This document shows, piece by piece, positions 44,289-53,796 of a stretch of DNA of 64,000 nt. The translations under genes were made by a program, and so were the position numbers. The first letter of the stretch is position 1. Each line of letters begins with the position of its first letter. The stretch spans positions 62,001 through 126,000 of the forward strand of contig NZ_BMEO01000002.1 of NCBI RefSeq assembly GCF_014636635.1, read 5' to 3'. The notes beneath the pieces were generated by a model. That model had not been told where the DNA came from. It saw only the letters and a program-made list of their open reading frames with translations, and did not search any database. Source of the DNA: Marinicella pacifica (GTDB lineage: Bacteria; Pseudomonadota; Gammaproteobacteria; Xanthomonadales; Marinicellaceae).

Positions 44289-44875
44289 CAGGCTGTGCCT
44301 CCATCAGTACCAATTTCGATGATGTTTTCATCCAAAAATGTGTAAGGGGGAATGTCCAGATTACGGCTTGCCGGTGAACCTTTATAAACCCGTCCGGAAA
44401 TATCAAACCGTGAGTTGTGACATGGACAATAAAAACCGCCCTGCCATTCGCTGTCAAAGGATTGCGGCACCAGATCGGGATAATATTTTGGCGAACAGCC
44501 CAGGTGCGTACAAATACCAATCACAACCAGTAAATTCTGACGTTTGGCGCGGAATTTGCTGTCAATAAAATCAGGCTGGATACTGGTTTCATCATTCGGA
44601 TCTTTTAACCGATCATCCAGAGAATCCAGCACAGCAGTTTGCTTTTCTGTTCGGTTAACGATAAAAACCGGCTGGCCTCGCCACAGGACGTTGATCATTT
44701 GACCCGGTTCAATCTTGGAAATATCTGTTTTAACCGGACTGCCGGCCGCTTTGGCCCGTTCCGATGGTAGCCATGATTTAATAAAAGGCACGGCAGCAAA
44801 ACCGGCACCGATGACGCCGACTGCAGAGGTACCCATTAACAAATTACGGCGGCTTTTATTGACATTATCAGTCAT
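44288..44875 (-). CDS. petA: Ubiquinol-cytochrome c reductase, Rieske iron-sulfur subunit
   Basis: 195 residues from ATG 44875, chosen for the GGGG site just upstream; the longer GTG form is unlikely. A Tat-type start (SRRNLLMG) with one membrane anchor. Cluster ligands Cys122/His124 in CTHLGC and Cys150/His153 in CPCHNS, with bridging Cys127 and Cys152. First gene of the bc1 operon. Confidence 0.95.
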   Translation of the reverse strand: MTDNVNKSRRNLLMGTSAVGVIGAGFAAVPFIKSWLPSERAKAAGSPVKTDISKIEPGQMINVLWRGQPVFIVNRTEKQTAVLDSLDDRLKDPNDETSIQPDFIDSKFRAKRQNLLVVIGICTHLGCSPKYYPDLVPQSFDSEWQGGFYCPCHNSRFDISGRVYKGSPASRNLDIPPYTFLDENIIEIGTDGGTA

Positions 44876-45053
44876 TGAATTAACCCCTAATGTGATAAAA
44901 CTCACGGCAGCTGACCAACAGGCCAGAGGCTTGAGCTAAAAAAGTAGTGTGAATAAACTCGCGCAATTTTACAAGATTTTAAGGTTTTTTCATAGCCATA
45001 CCGTGAGATTATCCTGATATTTGAACGTTTAACCGGTTAAATCAAAACCATTA

Positions 45054-46469
45054 TCATTTGCCGTCAGATTTGTTTTTAATCAATGCCAGAATTTGGTTCC
45101 TCGCTTCCTGCAAAACAGAATCCCGATCCAGTTCTTTGAGAATTTTCATGGCCACTTTTTTGGGGCCGTCTTCTCCCCAGGAATAACCGGATTTAAAATA
45201 ATGGGTTGCGATTTGCCCGACCAGATAAGTGGCGTAATAAGCCAGTGAACCCTGTGCCACTGCGGTCACCGAGGTGGACAAGCCGACGCTCACTGTTTTC
45301 AAGGCAGAGGACAATAAATTAACACCCCAAACAGCGCCCATTAACAGCGCCAACTGGGTCATAATGGTCACCGCCAGACGGGTGGCCTCTGCCCGCCCCA
45401 TGGGCAGTCCGTATAATTTTGACAATTGTCGGATCATGGCCACATCGACACCCGCCGCCACCAGCAAGTCAGCAACCGGAATGGGGTTAAAAGCCACGCC
45501 CACACCTTTGGCCATGCAATGGGTGCGGATTATTTTGTCTGCTGCCAGGCGGCGGGCGGCCACCATTTTATCGGCAATCTGGTCACTGATCTGACCGGCA
45601 AATATTCCGGCATTGATGGCGGTCAATGCTTTACCCTCTTTATCCAGCAACTGCCACAAAGCCTGCTTCACGGCATCGGTATCCGGTGAACGCTTGCGGT
45701 AGTCCACCTGCTCCTCACCGGGTGCGTTGCAACTAATCACTTTAATTGGCCGCGGATCGGCGCTGGCGGTGACCACCGCATGACACAAACCTGCCAATTT
45801 TTGTTCAACCGAGGCTTTTAATTGCGCCAATTCATTTTCGGGGTACAAGTCGGCTTTATTGATTACCACAATCACCAGCCGATGCGGGTTACTGATGGCT
45901 TTTAACTGGTTTAATTCTGATGCACTGACATCACCGTCAATCACAAACAACATCACATCGGCAAGACGGGCTGCATCGCGGGCCATCTGTTCACGTTCCT
46001 CACCGCCCAATTCATCGGTCCCGGGGGTGTCAATCAGTACCATCGACTGATCCCGACGGGTTGGCCAATCCATGGGCCGACTGTGCTTGGTTTCACCATG
46101 CAAAGGGCTGACTGAAAAGTAATCGCTGCCGGACAAGGCATTGAGCAAAGATGATTTGCCGGTGCTGACCCGGCCGAAGGCCACAATATGGACCGCACTT
46201 TTGTCGAGTTTTTCAATCAGTTGCTCAAGCTGTTGATACTCACCGGACAGTTGTTGACGCACAGCCGCGGGAATACGTTTGTCATACAACAGCTTGCGCA
46301 AACTGTCCGCGGTTTTCTGTTCGGGATTTGCCTGCGGTGACACCGCCTCGACAACCGGTCTGTCATTAACCCCGTTGTCTCGATGTGACTTATGGTCGGC
46401 TTGTTTTTTTGGCTTTGACGGCGAGCGCCATTTGCGCCAGATTTTTTGCCATTTTGTCAGAAGATCCAA
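45054..46469 (-). CDS. Dynamin-like/Era-type GTPase with C-terminal membrane-active DUF697-like region
   Basis: About 471 residues. GTPase motifs: G1 GRVSTGKSS, switch region GETKHSR, G3 DTPGTDE, G4 NKAD. The C-terminal region has HCMAKGVGVAFNPIPVADLLVAAGVDVAMI and long hydrophobic helices (about 330-430), as in DUF697/YcjF-type proteins. The longest frame begins TTG at 46484; TTG at 46469 with GAGG eight to nine bases upstream looks better, and no in-frame ATG lies near. It overlaps the gene before it by about 80 bases, a strong sign of coupling with that second GTPase. Confidence 0.78.
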   Translation of the reverse strand: MDLLTKWQKIWRKWRSPSKPKKQADHKSHRDNGVNDRPVVEAVSPQANPEQKTADSLRKLLYDKRIPAAVRQQLSGEYQQLEQLIEKLDKSAVHIVAFGRVSTGKSSLLNALSGSDYFSVSPLHGETKHSRPMDWPTRRDQSMVLIDTPGTDELGGEEREQMARDAARLADVMLFVIDGDVSASELNQLKAISNPHRLVIVVINKADLYPENELAQLKASVEQKLAGLCHAVVTASADPRPIKVISCNAPGEEQVDYRKRSPDTDAVKQALWQLLDKEGKALTAINAGIFAGQISDQIADKMVAARRLAADKIIRTHCMAKGVGVAFNPIPVADLLVAAGVDVAMIRQLSKLYGLPMGRAEATRLAVTIMTQLALLMGAVWGVNLLSSALKTVSVGLSTSVTAVAQGSLAYYATYLVGQIATHYFKSGYSWGEDGPKKVAMKILKELDRDSVLQEARNQILALIKNKSDGK

Positions 46470-47850
46470 GTAAATTATCCTCAAAAGTTAGTTTCGTTTG
46501 TTCCGTGTCTAAGCGACCGGTTTCAGTCAGGGTGGTCATCACAGCCCGCCCCAGAGCATTAAAAATAAGCCCGTACGCCACCGCATGTAACAATCCGCCG
46601 GTGATGGTGCCAAGACCGGGAAATGATTTTAGGGCATTGCCGGACACTGCCAGCACCATCGAGGTGGATGTTTTCAGTTTGCTGCCGGCCGCCCTTAAAA
46701 CATCGTCAATCTGCAATTGCTTCACAGGCACCTGATAAATCTGGCACAATTCTTTAAGCATTTGACTGCCAATGGCGCCCTGGATAATGATATCAGAACC
46801 CGGTGCAATCGAAGCCATGGCACCGACCATGGCACGTTTGCTGTGGCGCTCGATGGTCCGCAGTGCAACCGTTTCATTGTGTTCGGCGGTGGCTGCACTT
46901 AGCTTTTGTTCGGCCAACATCAACAATCCGGCATCACGAAAACGATGCAGACTGTCCGCATTATCTTTGAGCACCTGCTGTAAAGCCTGTATTAACGGCT
47001 CAATATCCACAGACCTGGGTACCGTTTCAGTCACTTGACGGCCATCAGGCCGTGTTTTTATCACGGTTTCATGGCCGCCGGTTGAGATGCTGACCACCGG
47101 ATAACGGGCATCCACTTTGGCGCTGATGGCATGTTTAACGCGCGCCAGTTCCTGTTCACTGTAACGGTCAGATTTATTCAGCGCAATCACCATCGGCTTG
47201 TGCCATTTTTTTAAGGCCTGAAAAAAATCCATCTCGGTGCGGGTGAAATCACTGTTTAAGATAAACACCACCACATGAGCGCGCTGGCCCTCTGTCACCG
47301 CCAGCTGCGCTAACTGCTCCTGTTGCACCGCATCAAATCCGGGTAAATCGGTGATTTCCAGATTTTCATATTGATAACGCAACACCTCAAGGGTGGTGCC
47401 TTTGATCACATCTATGTCGGTTCTGGCTTCGGGCATCAGTGCCTGAACAAAAGATGATTTACCACTGGAAGCCTGACCTAACAAACAAATATAAAATCGC
47501 TGATTGTCTCTTCGGCGCGCCAGCTCATCGAGTTCTTGCCGGGCTTGTGAAGTATCAACACCGCGTTGTTCAGCCGCTTCCAAAGCCTGTTGCAAGCCTG
47601 GCTCATCGACAACCTGTGGTTTTTTGTTCTGCGGATCTTTGGGTACTGCCCACTTAAACCACAGCCACAAGGGCAAAGCCGCCACAACCACTATCGCCAG
47701 GCCGTATAACATCCAAAACCACAGCGGCGCTTGCTGCAGATAATGCCAGATGCTCAGCAGTTTTTCAGCCAACACCAATAACAACAACAGTAATACCAGG
47801 CCGATGACCAATAAGACCGCTGCCAGCAGTGATTTAGAATTTAATTTCAT
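46390..47850 (-). CDS. Membrane-anchored GTPase (dynamin-like/YcjX-YcjF-like)
   Basis: 486 residues. Two membrane segments (about 8-28 and 42-65) are followed by a GTPase domain: G1 GQASSGKSS, G3 DLPGFD, G4 NKSD, and an extended region with large helices and a hydrophobic stretch IAPGSDIIIQGAIGSQML near 345. The C-terminus includes MVLAVSGNALKSFPGLGTITGGLLHAVAYGLIFNALG. The pair probably forms a membrane-associated GTPase complex. Function unknown; a membrane-remodelling or stress role is inferred from the fold only. Confidence 0.75.
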   Translation of the reverse strand: MKLNSKSLLAAVLLVIGLVLLLLLLVLAEKLLSIWHYLQQAPLWFWMLYGLAIVVVAALPLWLWFKWAVPKDPQNKKPQVVDEPGLQQALEAAEQRGVDTSQARQELDELARRRDNQRFYICLLGQASSGKSSFVQALMPEARTDIDVIKGTTLEVLRYQYENLEITDLPGFDAVQQEQLAQLAVTEGQRAHVVVFILNSDFTRTEMDFFQALKKWHKPMVIALNKSDRYSEQELARVKHAISAKVDARYPVVSISTGGHETVIKTRPDGRQVTETVPRSVDIEPLIQALQQVLKDNADSLHRFRDAGLLMLAEQKLSAATAEHNETVALRTIERHSKRAMVGAMASIAPGSDIIIQGAIGSQMLKELCQIYQVPVKQLQIDDVLRAAGSKLKTSTSMVLAVSGNALKSFPGLGTITGGLLHAVAYGLIFNALGRAVMTTLTETGRLDTEQTKLTFEDNLLGSSDKMAKNLAQMALAVKAKKTSRP

Positions 47851-47926
47851 GGGATTATTATAGTATCTGCCAGTCTAAAGTAAAAACCGCCATTGGTCAT
47901 AATATCTGTCCGTTTAAACCTTTTTG

Positions 47927-47956
47927 CTTGAATTTTATACTGAACGACCCATTTTA
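47927..47956 (+). promoter_or_regulatory. Heat-shock (sigma-32-like) promoter of hslVU
   Basis: CTTGAAT (47927-47933) is close to the sigma-32 -35 (CTTGAAA), and ACCCATTTTA (47947-47956) resembles the CCCCATNTA -10, with 13 bases between. Position and downstream genes fit heat-shock control. Confidence 0.7.
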
Positions 47957-47994
47957 GGGGATACCTCAACATTCCCGACACCATGAAAGAATCC

Positions 47995-48534
47995 ATGCAC
48001 AATTACCGCGGTACCACCATTGTCAGTTACCGCAACAAACACCAGGTGGTTATTGGCGGCGACGGTCAGGTTACCCTGGGCAACACCATCATGAAATCCA
48101 ATGCCCGTAAAATTCGCCGACTGTACAACAATAAAGTACTGGCCGGTTTTGCCGGCGCCACCGCCGATGCTTTTACCCTGTTTGAGGTTTTTGAAGGCAA
48201 ACTCGAAAAACATTCCGGTCATTTGACGCGCTCGGCGGTGGAAATGGCTAAGGAATGGCGCACTGATCGCCGACTGGGTCGCTTAGAAGCTTTGTTGGCG
48301 GTGGCCGATAAAACCACTTCTCTGATTATTTCCGGTAACGGTGATGTCATTGAACCGGAGCATGGTTTGATTGCCATCGGCTCCGGCGGACCCTTTGCCC
48401 AGGCAGCGGCCCTGGCGATGATGAAGAACAGTGAAATACCGGCGGATCAACTGGTTAAAGAGGCCTTAACCATTGCCGGCGATATTTGTATCTACACCAA
48501 CCACAACCACACCATTGAAACATTAGATTTATAA
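47995..48534 (+). CDS. hslV: ATP-dependent protease subunit HslV
   Basis: Threonine protease of the HslUV (ClpQY) complex. Start at 47995 gives [13 protein letters not shown], so the catalytic Thr is in the GTT site typical of the family; an ATG at 47983 is in frame but gives an unusual N-terminus. [17 protein letters not shown] and the C-terminal ETLDL fit. 179 residues. hslU follows nine bases later. Confidence 0.95.
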   Translation: MHNYRGTTIVSYRNKHQVVIGGDGQVTLGNTIMKSNARKIRRLYNNKVLAGFAGATADAFTLFEVFEGKLEKHSGHLTRSAVEMAKEWRTDRRLGRLEALLAVADKTTSLIISGNGDVIEPEHGLIAIGSGGPFAQAAALAMMKNSEIPADQLVKEALTIAGDICIYTNHNHTIETLDL

Positions 48535-48543
48535 GGAAACCTT

Positions 48544-49884
48544 ATGTCGAACAACATGACACCCCGAGAAATCGTCCAGGAGCTGGACAAACACATCATT
48601 GGTCAAAGTCAGGCCAAACGCGCGGTTGCCATTGCCTTGCGTAATCGCTGGCGACGTATGCAACTGGATCCACAGCTGGCCAAAGAAATCACCCCGAAAA
48701 ATATTTTAATGATTGGCCCCACCGGTGTCGGTAAAACTGAAATTGCCCGACGGCTGGCGGTGTTGGCTGATGCGCCGTTTATTAAAGTCGAATCCACCAA
48801 ATTCACCGAAGTCGGCTACGTGGGAAAAGACGTGGAATCCATCATCCGCGATTTGGTGGAAACGTCAATGAAACGGACCCGCGAAGCGGCCAAACGAAAA
48901 GTGGTGAAAAAAGCCGAAGCCGCTGCCGAACAGCGTATTTTGGATTATTTGCTGCCGCAACGCAGTGAACCGTCCACCCTGCCCGGCGAAACCGACGCCC
49001 CACGTGAGAACGCCACCCGTCAAAAATTCCTGGAACGCTTACGCAACGGTGATTTGGAAGACAAGGAAATTGAAATTAAAGTCAGCCAGAACCTCGGTGT
49101 CGATATCATGGGACCACCCGGCATGGAAGAAATGACTGACCAACTGCAAAGTATGTTTGAGAGTATGGGTCGCAAAAAAACCCAGACAAAAAAACTCACC
49201 ATCAAAGCCGCGCGTCCTATTCTGGTAGAAGAAGAAGCACAAAAACTGGTTAATGAAGAAGAAATTAAGCACCAGGCTTTGCAGAATGCCGAACAAAACG
49301 GCATCGTATTTCTGGATGAAATTGACAAAGTGGCCAAAGGCAGCGGTTTGGGTGATTCCGGTCAGGTGTCACGCGAAGGCGTGCAGCGTGATTTATTGCC
49401 TTTAATTGAAGGCACCGTGGTCAACACCAAATACGGGCAGATTAAAACCGATTATATTTTATTTGTGGCCTCGGGGGCTTTTCACCTGGCTAAACCCTCT
49501 GATTTAATCCCCGAACTGCAAGGCCGTTTACCGATTCGGGTCGAACTGCGGGCCTTAACCAGCGAAGATTTTGAACGCATCCTGACCGAACCAAAACATT
49601 CCTTAACCGAACAGTACAAAGCCCTGATCGGTACTGAAGATGTGGACCTGGTGTTTACTGAAGACGGCATTAAACGCATTGCCGAAATTTCTTATTCAGT
49701 GAATGAAACCACCGAAAACATCGGCGCCAGACGCTTACACACCGTACTCGAAAAAATTCTCGATGAAGTGGCTTTTGTGGCCAGCGACAATGCCGGTAAA
49801 GATTATGTCATTAACGCCGAACTGGTCGATAAAACCGTGGGTGAACTGGCCAAAAATGAAGATTTAAGCCGTTATATTTTGTAA
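48544..49884 (+). CDS. hslU: HslUV protease ATPase subunit HslU
   Basis: 446-residue AAA+ unfoldase. Walker [10 protein letters not shown] (58-66), Walker [13 protein letters not shown], the pore loop GYVGKDV, the inserted I-domain (about 110-240), sensor and arginine-finger regions, and the C-terminal SRYIL that docks into HslV. AAGGA precedes the ATG. Confidence 0.96.
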   Translation: MSNNMTPREIVQELDKHIIGQSQAKRAVAIALRNRWRRMQLDPQLAKEITPKNILMIGPTGVGKTEIARRLAVLADAPFIKVESTKFTEVGYVGKDVESIIRDLVETSMKRTREAAKRKVVKKAEAAAEQRILDYLLPQRSEPSTLPGETDAPRENATRQKFLERLRNGDLEDKEIEIKVSQNLGVDIMGPPGMEEMTDQLQSMFESMGRKKTQTKKLTIKAARPILVEEEAQKLVNEEEIKHQALQNAEQNGIVFLDEIDKVAKGSGLGDSGQVSREGVQRDLLPLIEGTVVNTKYGQIKTDYILFVASGAFHLAKPSDLIPELQGRLPIRVELRALTSEDFERILTEPKHSLTEQYKALIGTEDVDLVFTEDGIKRIAEISYSVNETTENIGARRLHTVLEKILDEVAFVASDNAGKDYVINAELVDKTVGELAKNEDLSRYIL

Positions 49885-49909
49885 GCAAAACTTGTGAACC
49901 CAATAATTT

Positions 49910-49933
49910 AAAGGGATAATGAACCCCTTTTTT
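49910..49933 (+). terminator. Intrinsic terminator of hslVU
   Basis: AAAGGG (49910-49915) pairs with CCCTTT (49925-49930), with T to 49933. Short stem but well placed, 26 bases after the hslU stop. Confidence 0.6.
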
Positions 49934-49945
49934 AAAAAATAACAA

Positions 49946-50779
49946 ATGATGAATAATTTATTGCGTAACTCCTTATTACTGATAACCACTGCTTTTTTAC
50001 TGGCGGCCTGTGGCGGCGATGAACCGGGACAGATTGATGCTTCGGATTTAGACAAAAATTCCCCAGACGGCGCTTTTTTACTGACCATGCACACGCTGGC
50101 GGACAGCGACCTTAAATCAGCCATCCAGAACAGCCTGTCTGAAGAAAAATACACTGAACTGGTCAGTGAGTTTGAAAGTCAGCAAAAACAACCCATGGAC
50201 GAACAGCAAAAAATGCAGTTCAATCAGGCACTACAGATGATTAATCAGGATAATGCTGAGGAGCAAATCTATAACATGATTGCACCACAATTGACACAAA
50301 TACGTGCTTTTATGCCGATGATGCTGATGGGCGCCAAAGACCAGATTAGTCAGCAATTGGGTGGCGATCAGAACAGTTTAGCCCCACGCTGCAACAGCAA
50401 TTCAGAAGTGGTGGACGGCACCGTCACCTGGATTATGGATAACGATATTTTGCAAGAAGACAAAGTCAAAAACAGCGTTGCAGAATTGGTCAAAACCGGA
50501 CAGGGCCTGAACCTGTCTTCCGCTGATGACTTGCAAAAACTGGACTTCAACCAGGCGCTGGATATGGGTGGCGAAGTCTTGACCGGCTTTAAAAATGCTT
50601 TAAATGCCCATGGTATTGATGTCAACGGCATCTTACGTTCTGCTGAAGTCAGCGATGTCAACATCAGCGGAGATAAAGCCACTTTGATTGCCAGCTTTGA
50701 GGTATTCGGTAAAACCGCCTGTTCACAAGTGCACATGGCAAAAAGAGACGGCTTTTGGGTGATCAATCCCCAACCTTAA
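49946..50779 (+). CDS. Lipoprotein of unknown function
   Basis: 277 residues. Lipobox LLAAC at about 18-22 (FLLAACGGDEPG) with Cys as the lipidated residue, and no inner-membrane retention Asp at +2. The mature part is rich in Asp, Gln and Asn, largely helical in appearance, with two further Cys that could form a disulfide. Ends with KRDGFWVINPQP. I do not recognise the family. It sits between hslU and plsB, with a separate terminator before it. Confidence 0.65.
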   Translation: MMNNLLRNSLLLITTAFLLAACGGDEPGQIDASDLDKNSPDGAFLLTMHTLADSDLKSAIQNSLSEEKYTELVSEFESQQKQPMDEQQKMQFNQALQMINQDNAEEQIYNMIAPQLTQIRAFMPMMLMGAKDQISQQLGGDQNSLAPRCNSNSEVVDGTVTWIMDNDILQEDKVKNSVAELVKTGQGLNLSSADDLQKLDFNQALDMGGEVLTGFKNALNAHGIDVNGILRSAEVSDVNISGDKATLIASFEVFGKTACSQVHMAKRDGFWVINPQP

Positions 50780-50787
50780 TTAGTTAT

Positions 50788-50810
50788 CGGGTGACCGTTC
50801 AGGTCACCCG
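50788..50810 (+). other. Hairpin directly before the plsB start codon
   Basis: CGGGTGACC (50788-50796) pairs perfectly with GGTCACCCG (50802-50810), loop GTTCA. It occupies the place of the ribosome binding site, two bases before ATG 50813. No T run follows, so it is probably not a terminator. Confidence 0.6.
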
Positions 50811-50812
50811 TC

Positions 50813-53248
50813 ATGACCATGTCATTGCTCAGTAAAATTCTCTATCTTCGGGTTCGGGTTGAATTCAGTCCCGATGACTTGACCACCCTTGAAGTGGACA
50901 CGCAAAAACCCTTTATTTATGTGTTGTCGGCAGATTCCACCGTTTCAAGGAGTATTTTACGCGAAGAAATCAGGCGGGGTCATTTACCCAAACCGGTGGC
51001 TTTAACAAATCCCTCTGATGCCACAGGCACTTCCAAGAGCCATGATGTTTTGGCCAACAAAAAAATCACCGGATGGTTTCGTCGTCGGGTTGAATACAAA
51101 CCTTTCGAGGAACAACTGAATGAACTGATTCAGATTATTCAGCACAACCCTGAAAAATCATTTCAGCTTATACCGGTGTCGGTGTTTTTAGGTCGGGCAC
51201 CGGACAAAAACCACGGATTATTTAAAATTCTGTTCTCAGAGCGCTGGGGACTGACCGGTCGTTTGCGCAAATTTTTCAGCATTCTGGCCCATGGCAATCA
51301 CACCCTGGTACGTTTAAGTCGTCCGATTCTGGTGGATAAAAATCTGGGCTCGGCTGACGATAACCCAACAGCACTGGCGCATAAACTATCACGGGTATTG
51401 CGCTTACATTTTAACCGCGTCAAAACCGCAGTGGTGGGTCAAGATTTATCACACCGGCGCACCATCGCCAAAAACATTTTATCGCGACCTGTGGTTCACA
51501 ATGAAATTCAGCAATATGCACAACGCCAAAAAATAAGCCCCGAAAAAGCCCAACGCGAAGCCGAAAAAATTATTCGGGAAATTGCCGCTGATTATTCCTA
51601 CAGCAGCATTCGTCTGATGCATAAGGTGTTCAGGTGGTTTTGGACCAAGGTTTATGATGGCGTTAAACTGAATTTTTATGCTGAATTTCGCAACCTCACC
51701 ACCGAAAAAGAAATTATTTACACCCCTTGTCACCGCAGTCACATTGACTATTTGATTCTGTCCTATTCCCTGTATGAAAAAGGCTTGGTGCCGCCGCATA
51801 TTGCCGCCGGCATCAATTTAAACCTGCCTGTCATCGGTCGGATTTTACGGGGGTCAGGCGCTTTTTTTATTCGTCGTTCCTTTAATTCAACACTGTATTC
51901 AACCATCTTTTCAGAGTACTTAAGTTCTTTAATCAGTCATGGTGTGTCGATTGAATATTTTATCGAGGGCACCCGCAGCCGCACCGGCCGTTTACTGCAC
52001 CCCAAAGCCGGTATGCTGGCCATGACGGTGCGCAGTTATATTAATGAACGCGGCAAACCATTGGTTTTTATACCGGCCTCACTCAATTATGAAAAACTGA
52101 TGGAAGGAGCATCCTACAAATCCGAACTGGGTGGTCAGGCCAAGAAAAAGGAGTCCATCGGCGGTTTGTTTAAAACCCTGAAACTTTTGAAAGATCAATA
52201 CGGTCGCCTAACCGTGAACTTTGCCGAAGCCATTGAACTGGATGATTTATTAGATAAACACAAACCGGATTGGCGGGGTTTAAAGCTCGGTGTTAAAGAA
52301 AAACCAAGCTGGTTTAAGGCGGTGGTTTCTGAAGCCGGCAATTCGATTTTAACCCACATCAATGAGTCATCACATGTCAACCCGGTTAACTTATTGGCGG
52401 TCAGTTTACTGGCAACCCCCAACCAGGCAGCTTCGGTCACCAACCTGACCGCACAAATTCAGCTTTACAAAGACTTATTAACAGGTCTGCCGTACTCGAA
52501 CCGAACCACTGTCACCGGTTTAAGCGAAGCTGAAATCATCAAACACGGTATTAAACTCGGTTTTATCGAACGGGTAGAGCATGATCTTGGGGATGTGATT
52601 CGAGTCAAATCAGACATGGGTGTGATGATGACTTATTACCGCAATAATGTCCTGCATCTGTTTGCGGCAAGTTCATTTATTGCCATGTTTTTTATTAATC
52701 AGGCCAAATACCCCCGCAAGGACCTGCTGCGCATCATGGCGATTATCTACCCCTACATCAAAAATGAACTGTTCTTAAAATGGAATCGCGAAGAATTTAT
52801 TGAATACGGTCGCCGTACACTGCAGTTGTTTAAACAATATGATTTGCTGATTTCTGATGGTCGCCAGTTGCAACGCCATGTGGGCGGATCCCTGCAAGCC
52901 GGTAAACTGCGGGTGTTGGCCAATGCCCTGATGCAAACTTATGAACGCTTTTTTATTGTCATAGCGGTGCTTAAATCCAAAGGCTCCGGTGTATTAACCG
53001 CCAACGAACTGGAATTGCTGTGCCATCAAATTGCCAGCCAGCTCACACTCTTATACGAGTTTAATTCACCGGACTTTTTTGATAAAAATCTGTTTAAACA
53101 TTTTATCAAACAGTTGGCAGAAGAAAACATTATTGAGATTGACGATACCGGCAAGATTATTCTCACCGATAATCTGGAACCGATGTACTTAGGCGCCAAA
53201 GCCATCCTTTCACGGCGCATACGACACAGTATTTTGTATCTTATTTAA
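50813..53248 (+). CDS. plsB: Glycerol-3-phosphate acyltransferase
   Basis: 811 residues, membrane-associated; first acylation of glycerol-3-phosphate in phospholipid synthesis. Catalytic HRSHID (His307, Asp312), GAFFIRRSF, FIEGTRSRTGRLLHPKAGML and IPASLNYEKL are the four conserved blocks. Start at 50813 or 50819 (two ATGs); neither has a clear ribosome binding site, because a hairpin lies there. The stop TAA (53246-53248) falls inside the target duplication of the element that follows. Confidence 0.95.
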   Translation: MTMSLLSKILYLRVRVEFSPDDLTTLEVDTQKPFIYVLSADSTVSRSILREEIRRGHLPKPVALTNPSDATGTSKSHDVLANKKITGWFRRRVEYKPFEEQLNELIQIIQHNPEKSFQLIPVSVFLGRAPDKNHGLFKILFSERWGLTGRLRKFFSILAHGNHTLVRLSRPILVDKNLGSADDNPTALAHKLSRVLRLHFNRVKTAVVGQDLSHRRTIAKNILSRPVVHNEIQQYAQRQKISPEKAQREAEKIIREIAADYSYSSIRLMHKVFRWFWTKVYDGVKLNFYAEFRNLTTEKEIIYTPCHRSHIDYLILSYSLYEKGLVPPHIAAGINLNLPVIGRILRGSGAFFIRRSFNSTLYSTIFSEYLSSLISHGVSIEYFIEGTRSRTGRLLHPKAGMLAMTVRSYINERGKPLVFIPASLNYEKLMEGASYKSELGGQAKKKESIGGLFKTLKLLKDQYGRLTVNFAEAIELDDLLDKHKPDWRGLKLGVKEKPSWFKAVVSEAGNSILTHINESSHVNPVNLLAVSLLATPNQAASVTNLTAQIQLYKDLLTGLPYSNRTTVTGLSEAEIIKHGIKLGFIERVEHDLGDVIRVKSDMGVMMTYYRNNVLHLFAASSFIAMFFINQAKYPRKDLLRIMAIIYPYIKNELFLKWNREEFIEYGRRTLQLFKQYDLLISDGRQLQRHVGGSLQAGKLRVLANALMQTYERFFIVIAVLKSKGSGVLTANELELLCHQIASQLTLLYEFNSPDFFDKNLFKHFIKQLAEENIIEIDDTGKIILTDNLEPMYLGAKAILSRRIRHSILYLI

Positions 53249-53250
53249 AG

Positions 53251-53410
53251 GAGACCTCTGTATAAGTCGTGAATCATGTTAAAAAGTTTGAAAAGCTAAA
53301 TTTCTGCGTTAGAAAACTAATCAATAGCCCCGCTATTACTCGCGTTTCCTGCCTTGAACTTTAGCTTTTCAACTCTTTTTTCCAAAGCTCCAGACTTATG
53401 CAGAGGTCTC
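53251..53410. mobile_element. MITE-like palindromic element with TAAAG target duplication
   Basis: 160 bases with terminal inverted repeats GAGACCTCTGTATAAGTC and GAGACCTCTGCATAAGTC (17 of 18 identical), flanked on both sides by TAAAG (53246-53250 and 53411-53415), a 5-base target duplication. Internally the two halves continue as an imperfect palindrome (GAAAAGCTAAA on the left, TTTAGCTTTTC on the right) around AATAGCCCCGCTATT. No coding capacity. The ends are reminiscent of IS5-family termini, which is inference. A full transposase partner is not in this window. Confidence 0.82.
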
Positions 53411-53742
53411 TAAAGATCTTTGGCATTAAACTGATCAGGTCCTTGTTTGCCGGCGGTTTTTTCATACTGACCCGGCCCCACCTTTCGGTATTGGGTAAAA
53501 CCTTGTTGTGTGATGTTCTTTTCGCTTAAGGTATGCCCCCCAGCGCTGGTTAAGCCGGTGTGGACATTCACCTTGGTGATAATTTTTTTAAGTTTTGCGC
53601 CACATTCGGGACAGGCCTGCAAAGGTGTATCAGTTAATTTTTGACGCACCTCAAAACCCTTGCGACATAAATCACAAGCGGTTTTTTCAGCATGTTGATA
53701 ACAATAAACAGGCGGCATAGTTGATTGGACTTGGGGACTCAT
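53410..53742 (-). CDS. FmdB-like zinc-ribbon protein
   Basis: 110 residues. MPPVYCYQ, CDLC and CPEC form a zinc-ribbon close to the FmdB regulatory-protein family (MPxYEYxC...C). The rest is a basic, flexible tail. A second start (MPPVYCYQ) at 53718 would match the family N-terminus better. The stop codon is TAG made from two bases of the target duplication plus the terminal base of the inserted element. Role unknown. Confidence 0.72.
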   Translation of the reverse strand: MSPQVQSTMPPVYCYQHAEKTACDLCRKGFEVRQKLTDTPLQACPECGAKLKKIITKVNVHTGLTSAGGHTLSEKNITQQGFTQYRKVGPGQYEKTAGKQGPDQFNAKDL

Positions 53743-53776
53743 AAAAAAGCCCTTAAAGACATGTCTCCAAGGGCTT
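53743..53776 (-). terminator. Intrinsic terminator of the POT transporter gene
   Basis: On the minus strand AAGCCCTT (53776-53769) pairs with AAGGGCTT (53754-53747), with an inner GACATGTC, followed by TTTTTT. It ends directly at the start codon of the FmdB-like gene. Confidence 0.7.
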
Positions 53777-53796
53777 TGTACAATGAAGAATAATGA

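Noticed and set aside
46390-46484. Frameshift joining the two GTPase genes into one
   Set aside because: Each has a complete set of GTPase motifs and its own termini; the overlap is long but both frames remain open and coding-like.
53251-53410. Protein-coding insertion sequence
   Set aside because: At 160 bases with no open frame it cannot encode a transposase; only a miniature element fits.
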